Notes: generated by a model from the sequence alone, not told the origin. Numbered from the stretch's first letter, positions 51,001 to 58,921 are shown. The stretch is 58,989 nucleotides of DNA from Oleiharenicola sp. (GCA_025363455.1 JANYDW010000020.1:1-58989), one strand, 5' to 3'. Translations and numbers: made by a program.

Positions 51001-51258
51001 AGCGTGATCTGTCGGCAGCGCCCGGGCACGGCCAAGGGAGTCGTGTTCATCTCGCTCGAAGACGAGACCGGCGTCGCCAACGCCATCGTGCGGGCAGTGC
51101 TTTTCGAAAAAAACCGCCTACTCATCAACGAGGAGCCCAACCTGCGCATCACCGGGCGGCTCCAGCACCGCGACGGCGTGGTCCACGTGCAGGCGGAGAT
51201 CATCGCGCGACTCAAGCTCGATGAAGTGCCGGTGCAGGCCTCGCACGATTTCCGCTGA
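48067..51258 (+). CDS. dnaE2: Error-prone DNA polymerase DnaE2
   Basis: 1063 residues from ATG 48067; the frame open upstream of it is repeat sequence. It is a C-family polymerase for translesion synthesis after SOS induction. The PHP domain begins YVELHAASAFSFLRGASLPE. The palm has GFAGYFLIVWDICKW, QGRGSAANSVVCYVL and DIDLDLPSGDRREETIQEIF with the catalytic acids. The fingers and tau-like regions show RHLGQHSGGMILC and SLGFQRDGSRRETI. Near the end lies an OB-fold (VVFISLEDETGVANAIVRAV). The length and ELHAxSxFSFL(R/D)GAS start distinguish DnaE2 from the replicative DnaE. Confidence 0.95.
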   Translation: MYVELHAASAFSFLRGASLPEHLAERAAQLQLPAMALLDRDGVYGAPRFYARANQHGVRPLVGAEITLADGSVLPLLVRNRAGYQNLCQLITDAKLNARPPGLAPEGLGPTEDICERKRRCFATWEEIAAHAAGLVALTGDEDGPLQRAWGRGGAREVEAALRPLLRIFGPDHLHVEIQRHRVRGEETIIEMLAAFATTARLPLLATGGVLHASRDQRIVSDVFTCLRHHTTLDAAGRLLAPNENRRLHDGRTMQALFSDHPGAVAHSARLADELEFTLHDLGYRFPVFPVPAGHSMESWLREQVYRGATQRYKTITLVAREKIEKELTLINKLGFAGYFLIVWDICKWCRDDRGTMIQGRGSAANSVVCYVLEITAVDPVANKLLFERFLSEGRVGRDGHPSWPDIDLDLPSGDRREETIQEIFRRYGERGAAMVANVITYRGRSAAREVGKVLGLGDDVLDRFSALYANGDFPETLGLSEQLKTSGLPDDHPRLAAMQTVCGYLQGQHLPRHLGQHSGGMILCPGRLDRVVPIENATMPGRTVVQWDKDDCEDLGLVKIDFLGLGMMAVLQDCRELCHARGQPWELYEVPTDDAPTYAMMQRADTIGVFQIESRAQMATLPRIKPKEFYDVVIEVAIVRPGPIVGQITSPLLRGRADPRTIICVDPEVDDLLHDILYRTYGVILFQEQMLSVAMKLADFTGTQAEELRRSLGFQRDGSRRETILAELRQAMRQRGRSERVIDKVIHSAQSFALYGFPESHAFAFGLLAYVSTWLKVHHRAAFYAALLNNQPMGFYSAATLVQDGRRHGLRTLPVCVLHSDWKCTVEDERTMRVGLCYVQGFREESAQRLVAARAGQPFVSLGDFLQRVPLPAHERRALAAVGACAGLSEHRRAALWQVEAAWSAEEGLFQSAGLVEESAPPLVPMSLNERVQADFHGLHLTAGAHPMRLVRDQLPDIWRASDLALGRDGERVVIGGSVICRQRPGTAKGVVFISLEDETGVANAIVRAVLFEKNRLLINEEPNLRITGRLQHRDGVVHVQAEIIARLKLDEVPVQASHDFR

Positions 51259-51264
51259 GGTTTT

Positions 51265-51292
51265 GACCACGGATTGCACAGATTGCACGGAT
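51265..51292. repeat. Left half of an inverted CACGGAT-word pair around the GxxExxY gene
   Basis: It begins GACCACGGATTGCACAGAT. It matches the reverse complement of 51738-51765 at 25 of 28 positions. Confidence 0.85.
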
Positions 51293-51300
51293 CGAACCGA

Positions 51301-51678
51301 TCATCGGACAACGCGCTTCCAATGAAGGCTTCCATGCCTGAAATTGAGTAGGATGGCCAGGCGCAACCCGGTTATCGCAAGGTATCCGTTCATTTGCGCG
51401 ATATGAGTGGAATTGAATTCCGCGGTCACCTTGGGATCGACGACTATGCAGCCCTCCACGATCAAATCCGGCACCAAGGTATCCACCAAACTCCCTTTGT
51501 AGAAAACCTCGAAACGCTTTTGCTGGTCTACATGAAATCCCCGACGGCGGAATTCGACCACAAGTGCGTTTTCATAGGCCTTTTCATCGAGACCTGGCTT
51601 CAAGACATTCAAGACCTCCATGGCCGATCCAATAAGGGAGTGACTGAGTTCAGCGTGCAGAAGCTTGTCGTCCATCAT
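51301..51678 (-). CDS. GxxExxY family protein (PD-(D/E)XK nuclease-like)
   Basis: 125 residues. The name-giving motif is GLDEKAYENAL (about residues 29-39). LVPDLIVEGCIVVDPKVTAEF stands where family members have D...ElK, the likely nuclease core; here the usual Glu-Leu before Lys is Asp-Pro. HIAQMNGYLAITGLRLAILLNF is the conserved C-terminal part. Function is unknown in general. The gene is enclosed by an inverted pair of CACGGAT-type repeats less than 60 bases from each end, which suggests it travels with them. Confidence 0.85.
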   Translation of the reverse strand: MMDDKLLHAELSHSLIGSAMEVLNVLKPGLDEKAYENALVVEFRRRGFHVDQQKRFEVFYKGSLVDTLVPDLIVEGCIVVDPKVTAEFNSTHIAQMNGYLAITGLRLAILLNFRHGSLHWKRVVR

Positions 51679-51737
51679 CCGGATACACTGACCGGGACTT
51701 GGATTCGGTGGCTAAGCTTTTTCCGTAATTTTTCCGT

Positions 51738-51765
51738 ATCCGTGTAATCGGTGTAATCCGTGGTC
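51738..51765. repeat. Right half of the inverted CACGGAT-word pair
   Basis: It begins ATCCGTGTAATCGGTGTAAT and ends CCGTGGTC, the inverted partner of 51265-51292. Directly after, at 51807-51840, a partial TTCGACAAGC...GAGCCCG repeat follows. Confidence 0.85.
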
Positions 51766-51853
51766 AAAAACCTCGGCTGTGATTGCGTGTAGGGCTCAGC
51801 ACTCCGTTCGACAAGCCCGGGACCCCCGAGCCCGGCTCAGATTTCCGCCTCCC

Positions 51854-54085
51854 CTACATCAGACTCATTGGGTCCACGTCGAGCACCTGGGTGACGTCCT
51901 TCGGCCATTTGACCTCGCCTTGCAGGCGGACCAACTCCGGCACGATCTTCGTCGCCCGGGCGCAGAAATACCATACCTGGTAGCGATACTCATCCTTTAC
52001 CTTCTCGATGGGCGACGGCGTCGGTCCGCGGATCTCGACCGCGCTGCCGAGGGCCTTCTCGACCTGCTTCACCCAGTGCTCGGCGAAGAACTTGATCTTC
52101 TCCGGATTTGGCCCGCGGAAAATATGGTGGATGAGGTGACGATAGGGCGGATAAGCGAATTTCTTGCGCACGCCGAGTTCGACTTCAGCGAAGCCGTTGA
52201 AATCGGCGCGCTTGGCGAACTGGATGGCGTCAGCCTTCGGTGTGAAGGTCTGCACCACCACCTCCCCCGCCCGGTCGCCGCGACCGGCCCGGCCCGCCAC
52301 CTGCACGAGCAGCTGGAAGGTCCGCTCGTTCGCCCGAAAATCCGGCACGTGCATTGACAGGTCGGCGTCCACCAGGCCGACCAGCGTGACATTTGGGAAA
52401 TCCAGCCCCTTGCCAATCATCTGCGTGCCGATAAGCACGTCGATCTTGCCGGCGCGAAACTCCGCAAGGATCTCCCGGAAGCGGTGCTTCTTGGACATCG
52501 TGTCCGTGTCCATGCGCTCCAGCCGGGCGCGGGGCAGCACCCGGCGCACCGCCTCCTCCACCCGTTGCGTGCCGAGCCCGCGCCAACGGATGTCGGGCGC
52601 GGCGCACTTCGGGCACACGACCGGCGACCCGCGTTGATGGCCACACAGGTGGCACTTCAAGGTCTCGTCGGCGCGGTGGTAGGTCATCGCCACGCTGCAA
52701 TGCGGACACTCTTCCACATGGCCGCACTTCCGGCACTGCATGCTCGAGGAGTAGCCGCGCCGGTTGATAAAAAGGATCGTCTGCTCGCGCCGCTCGAAAC
52801 GCCCCTGCATGTGGTCCACCAGCAAACGCGACAGCGTCACCAAGCCGCGCTGACGCATCACCTCGATGCGCATGTCCACGATCTGGATGTCGGGCATTTT
52901 CTTGTCGTCCACTCTTTTGGTCAGCACATCGAGCCGGTATTTTCCGCCGCGGACATTCGCGAACGACTCCAACGACGGCGTGGCCGACCCGAGGAGACAG
53001 GTGGCGTTCGCGAGCTTGGCGCGATAGACCGCGACGTCGCGGCCGTGATAACGCGGGGTCTCATCCTGCTTGTAGGCCGGCTCGTGTTCCTCATCGACCA
53101 CGATAAGCCGCAACTCGCGCACCGGGGCGAACACCGCCGAGCGCGCGCCGACCACGACCCTCGCCTGCCCCGACGCCAGCGCCGTCCAGCCGTCGAGCCG
53201 CTCGCCCTCGCCGAGATGGCTGTGCCAGACCACCGTTTTGTGCCCGGCCGATTCGAAGCGACCACGCAGCCGCGCCACGGTCTGGGGGGTCAACGCCACC
53301 TCGGGCACGAGGTAGATCGCGCTGCCGCCGGCGGCCAGGACCTGCTCGACCGCGCGGAGATAGACCTCGGTCTTGCCCGAGCCCGTCACCCCGTGTAGCA
53401 GGTGCACGGCGAATTTTCGCTTCTCGATGCTCGCCGCGACCGACGACACCACGGCAGCCTGCTCGTCGTTGAGCTTCGGCGGCAGCCCGGTGACAACCTC
53501 ACCGCCCGTCCAGTTGTCCGCGTAGCCAATGCGTTCAACGTGCCGCGTCTCCTCGCGCACCAGGCCGCGCTTCTCCAACGCCGCGGCGACGGCGGCCGTC
53601 GCGCCCAGCCGGGCGAGCACCAGCGATTTTTTCACCGGCTGAAACTGCTGCTGCAGGAATTCAAAGACCTTCGCCTGCTGGGGCGCCTTCTTGCGCAAGG
53701 CCGCGAGTTCGTCGGCCAGCGCGGGCCGGGCGACCGCAAGGTATTTCTCCTGCTTGACCCGGGTGCCATCGCGCACGGCTGCAGGGATCATGGCCTCCAG
53801 CACCGCTTCCATGCGCGCGGCGTAGTACCCATGCATCCATTTCGCCAGTTCGACCAGGTCGGGGGTCAGCGCCGGATAGTCCTGCATGACGCTGGTCAAG
53901 TTCTTTAGCCGCTCGACCGGTACATCGGCGATGGGGTCCACTTCCAGCACGAGGCCAACCTTGTGCTGGTTCATGATCGGCACGCGCACGAGCGACCCGA
54001 GCTGGACATCCGCGCGCAGGTTCTCCGGCACCTTGTAGTGCAGGAGCTTGTCGAACCCCGCCAGTGGCTGGACACCCACGATCAT
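51854..54085 (-). CDS. priA: Primosomal replication helicase PriA
   Basis: 743 residues from ATG 54085; the open frame upstream belongs to the neighbouring gene in another frame. PriA reloads the replicative helicase at stalled forks. The N-terminal DNA-binding domain starts MIVGVQPLAGFDKLLHYKVP. The helicase has Walker A HGVTGSGKTEVYLRA, the DEEH box VVDEEHEPAYKQDETPRYHG, and GSATPSLES. The zinc region carries eight Cys in pairs (CRKC, CPHC, CHLC, CPKC). Motifs V and VI include IGTQMIGKGLDFPNVTLVG and VQVAGRAGRGDRAGEVVVQT. It lies 46 bases after an unknown membrane protein gene. Confidence 0.96.
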   Translation of the reverse strand: MIVGVQPLAGFDKLLHYKVPENLRADVQLGSLVRVPIMNQHKVGLVLEVDPIADVPVERLKNLTSVMQDYPALTPDLVELAKWMHGYYAARMEAVLEAMIPAAVRDGTRVKQEKYLAVARPALADELAALRKKAPQQAKVFEFLQQQFQPVKKSLVLARLGATAAVAAALEKRGLVREETRHVERIGYADNWTGGEVVTGLPPKLNDEQAAVVSSVAASIEKRKFAVHLLHGVTGSGKTEVYLRAVEQVLAAGGSAIYLVPEVALTPQTVARLRGRFESAGHKTVVWHSHLGEGERLDGWTALASGQARVVVGARSAVFAPVRELRLIVVDEEHEPAYKQDETPRYHGRDVAVYRAKLANATCLLGSATPSLESFANVRGGKYRLDVLTKRVDDKKMPDIQIVDMRIEVMRQRGLVTLSRLLVDHMQGRFERREQTILFINRRGYSSSMQCRKCGHVEECPHCSVAMTYHRADETLKCHLCGHQRGSPVVCPKCAAPDIRWRGLGTQRVEEAVRRVLPRARLERMDTDTMSKKHRFREILAEFRAGKIDVLIGTQMIGKGLDFPNVTLVGLVDADLSMHVPDFRANERTFQLLVQVAGRAGRGDRAGEVVVQTFTPKADAIQFAKRADFNGFAEVELGVRKKFAYPPYRHLIHHIFRGPNPEKIKFFAEHWVKQVEKALGSAVEIRGPTPSPIEKVKDEYRYQVWYFCARATKIVPELVRLQGEVKWPKDVTQVLDVDPMSLM

Positions 54086-54131
54086 GGGCCCAGTCAGAAC
54101 GCACGGTGAGGCGTGGCAACGTGTTTCCTTC

Positions 54132-54998
54132 TTATCGCCGGGAGCGTAACTCTTCGAGTGGACCGGCCATCGAATCGGCAAATTCGGCCAGCGTTGGACG
54201 GTCGGTGAGCCGCCCAAATAGCAACTCGGAACTTGCTGCTTTGTCCGCGTTGCCAGTGCCTTTTCTCTCGGCCGCCAGGCGGGTGAACTCACTCCAACGA
54301 TTCATGACTGCCAGCAGCCCGGTGCTGTCTCGCGAGAGATCATTGAGGCACTTCAGTGTGCGCACCGTGTTCGCCCTGTGGCCGGGACTACCCGACTTCA
54401 ATGGCAGCCTGGGCTCCAATGCTCGCGCTGTTTGGTTAAAACCATGATCCCGCAGGAGCGTCAGCAGGGTGCGTAGTTCCTCCCACCTCGGCCATTTCTC
54501 CAGCTTCACGCTCAGCATCCGGATTCTGGCATCGGCTCGGCTGACTCTTTCTTGAACGTTCGTCATCATCAATTCATTCAGGACCGCGTCGGAAGGTGAC
54601 TCCGCCAGCACACGCAGGTTCATTTCGGCAGCGGCTGCCGGCACCAGCACTGCGGGACGAAGCGCATCCGCGTTCGCCAGGAAATCGGCAATCTCCGCAC
54701 GCAGCGGATCGTTCGGCGTCAACAAAGCTTCAGTTCGTAGGAGCCGGGGAGCTTCCTTCTGAAGGAACGGGAGCCAGGAATCCCAGGCAATACACAGATT
54801 CACCCATGCAAGCGGCACCATGCGCGGCACGGAGGGATTGCGCACCATTAGTGCCAGCCTTTGCAGGGGATCCGGCATGTGGCGGAAATTGCCGAGACGG
54901 GCATAGGCGAACACTACCATCGCCACCATCTGAAGCAGCACCAACCCCAAGACCACGTATTGAAGCGTCTGGGATCGTCTGGTCACCTGCTCGGGCAT
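54132..54998 (-). CDS. Membrane-anchored protein of unknown function
   Basis: 288 residues. One N-terminal membrane helix (TLQYVVLGLVLLQMVAMVVF) precedes an all-helical soluble part of about 250 residues with many Leu, Arg and Ala, for example LRAEIADFLANADALRPAVL and WPRWEELRTLLTLLRDHGFN. I recognise no domain. It lies upstream of priA on the same strand and probably shares its promoter. Confidence 0.7.
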   Translation of the reverse strand: MPEQVTRRSQTLQYVVLGLVLLQMVAMVVFAYARLGNFRHMPDPLQRLALMVRNPSVPRMVPLAWVNLCIAWDSWLPFLQKEAPRLLRTEALLTPNDPLRAEIADFLANADALRPAVLVPAAAAEMNLRVLAESPSDAVLNELMMTNVQERVSRADARIRMLSVKLEKWPRWEELRTLLTLLRDHGFNQTARALEPRLPLKSGSPGHRANTVRTLKCLNDLSRDSTGLLAVMNRWSEFTRLAAERKGTGNADKAASSELLFGRLTDRPTLAEFADSMAGPLEELRSRR

Positions 54999-55058
54999 GC
55001 TGGACGCAGACGGTGGGCCCGGGCCGTCAGCGTGGCAACGCGTTTCCGGCGGAGAGAT

Positions 55059-55264
55059 TTGCCCCGGATATCACTGATGGTCACGGATGAAACCAAGGTA
55101 CACAATCAGCCCAACCCTAACCGCTAATCCACGCTAATTGACGCTAATCAAAATCACTCAAGCCAGACTCTGTCTTCATCTTATTAGCGCGGATAAGCGT
55201 TTATTAGCGGTTAACTCTTCCTGTTTCTAATCCATCCGTGTCCATCAGAGTCATCCGTGGTCAA
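55059..55264. repeat. Nested palindrome: outer ATCCGTG words, inner CGCTAAT words
   Basis: The inner palindrome 55118-55214 has TAACCGCTAATCCACGCTAA on the left and CGTTTATTAGCGGTTAA on the right. The outer halves are GATGGTCACGGATG and CATCCGTGTCCATCAGAGTC then ATCCGTGG. It fills most of the 54999-55320 gap, where no gene is seen. Confidence 0.8.
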
Positions 55265-55320
55265 ACGTCTGCCCAATTTCCTTTTGACAGCGCGAACCCG
55301 CCGGCCCGACATTCCTGCCA

Positions 55321-55785
55321 GTGAGTCACGACACCGTCCGCCAAAAATTCAAAGACTACCTGGCCGAGCAAGGCCTCCGCGTGACCAACCAGCGCCTGGC
55401 GATCTTCGACGCCGCCCTGACCCAGAAGGAGCACTTTACTGCGGAGCAACTGCTGGTCCACGCCAAGGCCATCGACGACTCGGTCTCTCGCGCCACCGTC
55501 TACCGCACCCTGCCATTGATGACCGGGTGCCACGCCCTCCGCGAAGTGGATATCGGCTCCGGCGAGAAATTCTACCTCCGAATCACCGACGGCAACCAGG
55601 TCGCGCAGGTCGTCTGCGTGGACTGCGACAAGATCTTCGAGATCAGCGCCCCGTTCATGGAGTGGTATGGCAGCACGGTTTCACTGAAGCTCGGCCTTAA
55701 GCCCGTTTCCCAGCGCCTGCAGGTCAGCGCCCAGTGCATCGCTTACCGGTCCAACGGCCGCTGCCCCAATCGACTTAAAAAGTAG
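55321..55785 (+). CDS. Fur-family transcriptional regulator with altered metal sites
   Basis: 154 residues with a GTG start. The N-terminal winged helix is clear: [20 protein letters not shown] and [14 protein letters not shown]. The dimerisation part keeps [11 protein letters not shown] and a late C...C pair ([11 protein letters not shown]), as for a structural zinc site. The HHxH stretch that precedes the CxxC in Fur and Zur is replaced ([15 protein letters not shown]), and the later His is Gln. It may therefore sense something other than Fe or Zn, or bind metal weakly. The targets are unknown. Repeats lie on both sides. Confidence 0.88.
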   Translation: MSHDTVRQKFKDYLAEQGLRVTNQRLAIFDAALTQKEHFTAEQLLVHAKAIDDSVSRATVYRTLPLMTGCHALREVDIGSGEKFYLRITDGNQVAQVVCVDCDKIFEISAPFMEWYGSTVSLKLGLKPVSQRLQVSAQCIAYRSNGRCPNRLKK

Positions 55786-55787
55786 TT

Positions 55788-55917
55788 TTCACCACTGATG
55801 ACTCTGATGTACACGGATCAATCTTTTGGAGGGCCCGCGTCTCTGCGGGCCGGCTCGCAGGGACGCGAGCCCTCCAGGTCCCTCCGCGCCCATCCGGGCA
55901 ATCCGTGGTTAAACCCG
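55788..55917. repeat. Outer CACGGAT words around a GGAGGGCCCGCG palindrome
   Basis: The inner arms are 55828-55851 (GGAGGGCCCGCGTCTCTGCG...) and 55852-55875 (...GGGACGCGAGCCCTCC), with three mismatches. The flanks hold CTGATGTACACGGATCA and CCATCCGGGCAATCCGTGG. It fills the gap between the Fur-family and TPR genes. Confidence 0.75.
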
Positions 55918-55931
55918 GTTTGAAATAACCC

Positions 55932-56306
55932 ATGGCCAGGACCACCAAGACCGACCCGCAGTTTGAGATCGAGTTCTACGAGGCGATCCTCCGTCGCAGC
56001 CCGGATTACACGGAGGTCGTCGGGCTCCTCGGCGCGCTCTACACCCGGGTCGGCCGCATCGCCGACGGCCTGAAGATGGACCGCAAGCTCGTGCGCCTCG
56101 AGCCCGACAACGCCACGGCCCACTACAACCTCGCCTGCAGCCTGGCCCTGTGCAAAAAGCGCCCCGCCGCTCTCCAGTCGCTCCGCAAGGCCGTGTCTCT
56201 CGGCTACGACGACGTGGACTGGATGCTGCAGGACCCCGACCTGGAAATTCTGAAGCCCGACCCCGAGTTCAAGCAACTGCTCGGCCAGCTGAAGCCACAG
56301 AGCTGA
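55932..56306 (+). CDS. Small TPR-repeat protein
   Basis: 124 residues, no signal peptide. Two or three TPR units are visible: EFYEAILRRSPDYTEVVGLL, ALYTRVGRIADGLKMDRKLV and HYNLACSLALCKKRPAALQS, then a tail LQDPDLEILKPDPEFKQLL, which is common at the end of cytoplasmic TPR proteins in this phylum. It probably acts as a scaffold; no partner is known. The 196 bases after it show nothing clear. Confidence 0.85.
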   Translation: MARTTKTDPQFEIEFYEAILRRSPDYTEVVGLLGALYTRVGRIADGLKMDRKLVRLEPDNATAHYNLACSLALCKKRPAALQSLRKAVSLGYDDVDWMLQDPDLEILKPDPEFKQLLGQLKPQS

Positions 56307-56502
56307 GCGACTCGGGTTCGGTTAATACCGTCGTCTATCACGCGTCCGGGAAATATCCTATTCGGGCTTCGATTCCTGACGAAGCAATCTGCTCATTCTT
56401 CGCCCGGTATTTCGCCAGCGCATGTCTTGATCCTCGCGCAACGGCTGTCACGGCCGCAAAGGGAAAGCCCTGCTCCCAGCTCAGAACACACTGCTCCCTG
56501 CT

Positions 56503-57015
56503 TCACTGCACCCGTTTGTACGGAAACTCAATCCGCTTGGTCTCGCCGTTGGGGGCGAGGCCCTCGATGTAGGCGAGCATGGTGTCTTCGGGCCCGAGGC
56601 TGTAGCCGATGGTCTGCGGGAAGTCGTGTTCCTTATTTTCGAAGACCACTTCGGTGTCCGTGAGCGATACGACCTTGAAGGTCGCCTCTTTCTGGCCCGA
56701 GGGCTGCGCGATGTAGTACAACTCCCCGCCCGGGCCCTCGCGGATCTGGGTGAACTCATGTTCGAGTTCCTTGCCCTTCGACACCGTGCGACCCATCCCG
56801 AGCATCACGCCACCGGCCGGAGTCATCCAATGCTCGTCGATCACCCGCCCCCCTTTCTCCAGGCGCCAGTGTCCGGCCAGCCAGCCGAGCTTGACGATGC
56901 TGACCATGGGGGCCGGCCGGGCGGCCTTGGCTTTGTCCGCCGCGATGAGTGGCGAGATCAATCCGGCCATCCCGAGCAGCAGCGCCACAAGGCTTCTCCG
57001 TAGTTTTGCGTTCAT
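56503..57015 (-). CDS. Secreted DUF6265-like protein
   Basis: 170 residues with a signal peptide (RSLVALLLGMAGLISPLIAA). The mature part matches the DUF6265 pattern: LGWLAGHWRLEKGGRVIDEH, MTPAGGVMLGMGRTV, YYIAQPSGQKEATF and FENKEHDFPQTIGYSL. These form a small beta-barrel like a lipocalin. The ligand is unknown. It follows the next gene by 9 bases. Confidence 0.8.
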   Translation of the reverse strand: MNAKLRRSLVALLLGMAGLISPLIAADKAKAARPAPMVSIVKLGWLAGHWRLEKGGRVIDEHWMTPAGGVMLGMGRTVSKGKELEHEFTQIREGPGGELYYIAQPSGQKEATFKVVSLTDTEVVFENKEHDFPQTIGYSLGPEDTMLAYIEGLAPNGETKRIEFPYKRVQ

Positions 57016-57024
57016 GGGCCAGAA

Positions 57025-57354
57025 TCAGAGTGGAGGGGGGGCCTGCGTTTCAAAATCAAGTTCAAATCCGCCAATCCACTTGGAGAGCAGATTGTAGACC
57101 CAGGCGCCAATCACCCCGAAGACAAATCCCATGAGGGCATACAACAACGGCAGCATGATCATGAAGCCTGCACCCATGCCGAGCATCAGCGGAAGGGGCG
57201 GAACATTGCCGCCGCCCTGACTGCGCGCGGCCAGGCTGCCAAACGCCATGAAAGCCAGCATGACTGGAACCAAGACCAACGAAAGCAACCCATAGAGGGC
57301 CGCGAGCATTTTCCCCGCCTGCAGCGGGGCGATGCGTTTCAGCTTAAGGTTCAT
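57025..57354 (-). CDS. Small membrane protein, DUF3566-like
   Basis: 109 residues. The N-terminus LKLKRIAPLQAGKMLAALYG and two long hydrophobic stretches (LLSLVLVPVMLAFMAFGSLA, and LMLGMGAGFMIMLPLLYALM onward) followed by VIGAWVYNLLSKWIGGFELD agree with the DUF3566 type. It is probably transcribed with the downstream secreted protein gene. Function unknown. Confidence 0.75.
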   Translation of the reverse strand: MNLKLKRIAPLQAGKMLAALYGLLSLVLVPVMLAFMAFGSLAARSQGGGNVPPLPLMLGMGAGFMIMLPLLYALMGFVFGVIGAWVYNLLSKWIGGFELDFETQAPPPL

Positions 57355-57439
57355 GCCCGGACCTTAGCTTCCCGCCGGGGATGAGCGAGCTGTTTTCCGG
57401 GCGGTGTGGCAGCGCGGGTCATGACATTTCCTTCATAAT

Positions 57440-57516
57440 GTAGGAGCCTGTTCACAGGCGATTCGAGATTCTCGCCGACGGACAGCGCTCCGAATCGCTT
57501 GTAAACAAGCTCCTAC
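57440..57516. repeat. GTAGGAGC...GCTCCTAC palindrome (REP-like)
   Basis: It begins GTAGGAGCCTGTTCACAGGC and ends CGCTTGTAAACAAGCTCCTA C. It lies in the gap between the permease and the DUF3566-like gene. Confidence 0.85.
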
Positions 57517-57541
57517 AATCCGAACCACCCGGTCCGCCTGA

Positions 57542-58921
57542 TCACACCAGCTGGTAGCAAACCGCCGCGAACGCCAGGCCGACGAGACCGACAATGGTTT
57601 CACAGATCGTCCAGGTCTTGAACGTCTGCGCCACCGTCAGCCCGAGGCAGTCCTTTACGATCCAGAAGCCGGCGTCGTTGAGGTGAGACAGAAACAGCGA
57701 CCCGCAACCGATCGCGACGATGATCAGCGCCGTGTGCGTCTGCGTGAGCTCCGGGTGCGCCGCCAATACCGGCACCAGCAAGCCCGAGGCCGTGGTGATC
57801 GCGACCGTGGCCGAGCCCGTCGCCACGCGGATGAAGGCCGAGATCAGCCACCCATAAAACAGGGGTGACAAGTGGAATGACTCCCCCACCCGTCCGATGG
57901 CATCGGCCACGCCCCCATCGCGCAACACGCGCGCGAAGCCGCCGCCGCCGCCGACCACGAGGATCGTCATGCCCACGGCCGCCACGCTCGTCTCGGTGAA
58001 CTTCAGCAGCCGGGCCTTCGTGTAACCACAATTCGTGCCGAGCGACCACAGGCAGAAGATGACCGAGGTCATCAGCGCCATCGTCGGGTTGCCGATGAAG
58101 GAGGCGACGTCGCGCAGGGTATGGCCCTTCGGCAGCGTCAGCTCCGCCACCGTGGCTAGAAGCATCAGGAGCACGGGCAGCAAAATTGAAAACAAGGTGA
58201 GCCCGAAACCCGGCCGCCGCAGGGTCGCGTCAGTCGTGTCGGGCGCCGCAACGGCCGGTGGCTGGGCCTCGACCCGCTTCACCGCCCACTTCGCATACAT
58301 CGGTCCGGCTACCATGGCCGTGGGAATGCCGACGACAAAACCCCAGATCAGGACGAGGCCCATGTTGGCCTTGAGCGTCTCGACGGCGACGACCGGGCCC
58401 GGATGCGGCGGCATCAGCCCGTGCATCACCGAGAGACAGGAAATCAGGGGCAGCATCAGCAACAGGAACGGCTGCTTGGTCTCCCGGGTCAGCGTCAATA
58501 GGATCGGCAAAATAAGAATGAGCCCGACCGCAAACCAGGTGGTCAGACCCACGGCCAGCGCCAGGGCGATGATGCACCATTGGATGTGTTTCGGGCCGAA
58601 GAACGCCGCGAAGCGCTTGGCCAGCACCTCCGCCCCGCCCGACTCGGCGAGCAGCTTGCCCAGCATGGTGCCCAGGCCGAGGACTGCGGCGATGCCGCCG
58701 AGGGTGGCGCCCACGCCCTCCTGGATGGACTTGGTGACGCCGAGCATCGTGTAGGGCACGCCGCCCGAAGTGCGGCCCATCAGCACGGCCCCGCCGCCGA
58801 CAATGAGCGAGGCGATGACGAGCGAGACAAAGGCGTTGAGTTTGAGCCACGTGACCAGCACCACCAGCACGGCGATGGCAGACAGGGCGAGCACGATAAG
58901 TTTGAGATCGGCGGGGTTCAT
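57542..58921 (-). CDS. GntP-family gluconate:H+ symporter-like permease
   Basis: 459 residues, complete, with about twelve hydrophobic helices. Family motifs include GGIAAVLGLGTMLGKLLAES, MPPHPGPVVAVETLKANMG, FIRVATGSATVAITTASGLL and LSHLNDAGFWIVKDCLGLTV. GntP carriers import gluconate and related sugar acids. No gluconate kinase or dehydratase is visible in the window, so the operon partners may lie beyond 58989. The last 68 bases show only a short CCCTCGC...GCGAGGG hairpin. Confidence 0.92.
   Translation of the reverse strand: MNPADLKLIVLALSAIAVLVVLVTWLKLNAFVSLVIASLIVGGGAVLMGRTSGGVPYTMLGVTKSIQEGVGATLGGIAAVLGLGTMLGKLLAESGGAEVLAKRFAAFFGPKHIQWCIIALALAVGLTTWFAVGLILILPILLTLTRETKQPFLLLMLPLISCLSVMHGLMPPHPGPVVAVETLKANMGLVLIWGFVVGIPTAMVAGPMYAKWAVKRVEAQPPAVAAPDTTDATLRRPGFGLTLFSILLPVLLMLLATVAELTLPKGHTLRDVASFIGNPTMALMTSVIFCLWSLGTNCGYTKARLLKFTETSVAAVGMTILVVGGGGGFARVLRDGGVADAIGRVGESFHLSPLFYGWLISAFIRVATGSATVAITTASGLLVPVLAAHPELTQTHTALIIVAIGCGSLFLSHLNDAGFWIVKDCLGLTVAQTFKTWTICETIVGLVGLAFAAVCYQLV

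Noticed and set aside
51301..51678. Read the gene enclosed by inverted repeats as an insertion sequence with a transposase
   Set aside because: The product is a GxxExxY protein with no transposase motif, and the arms lack obvious target-site duplications.
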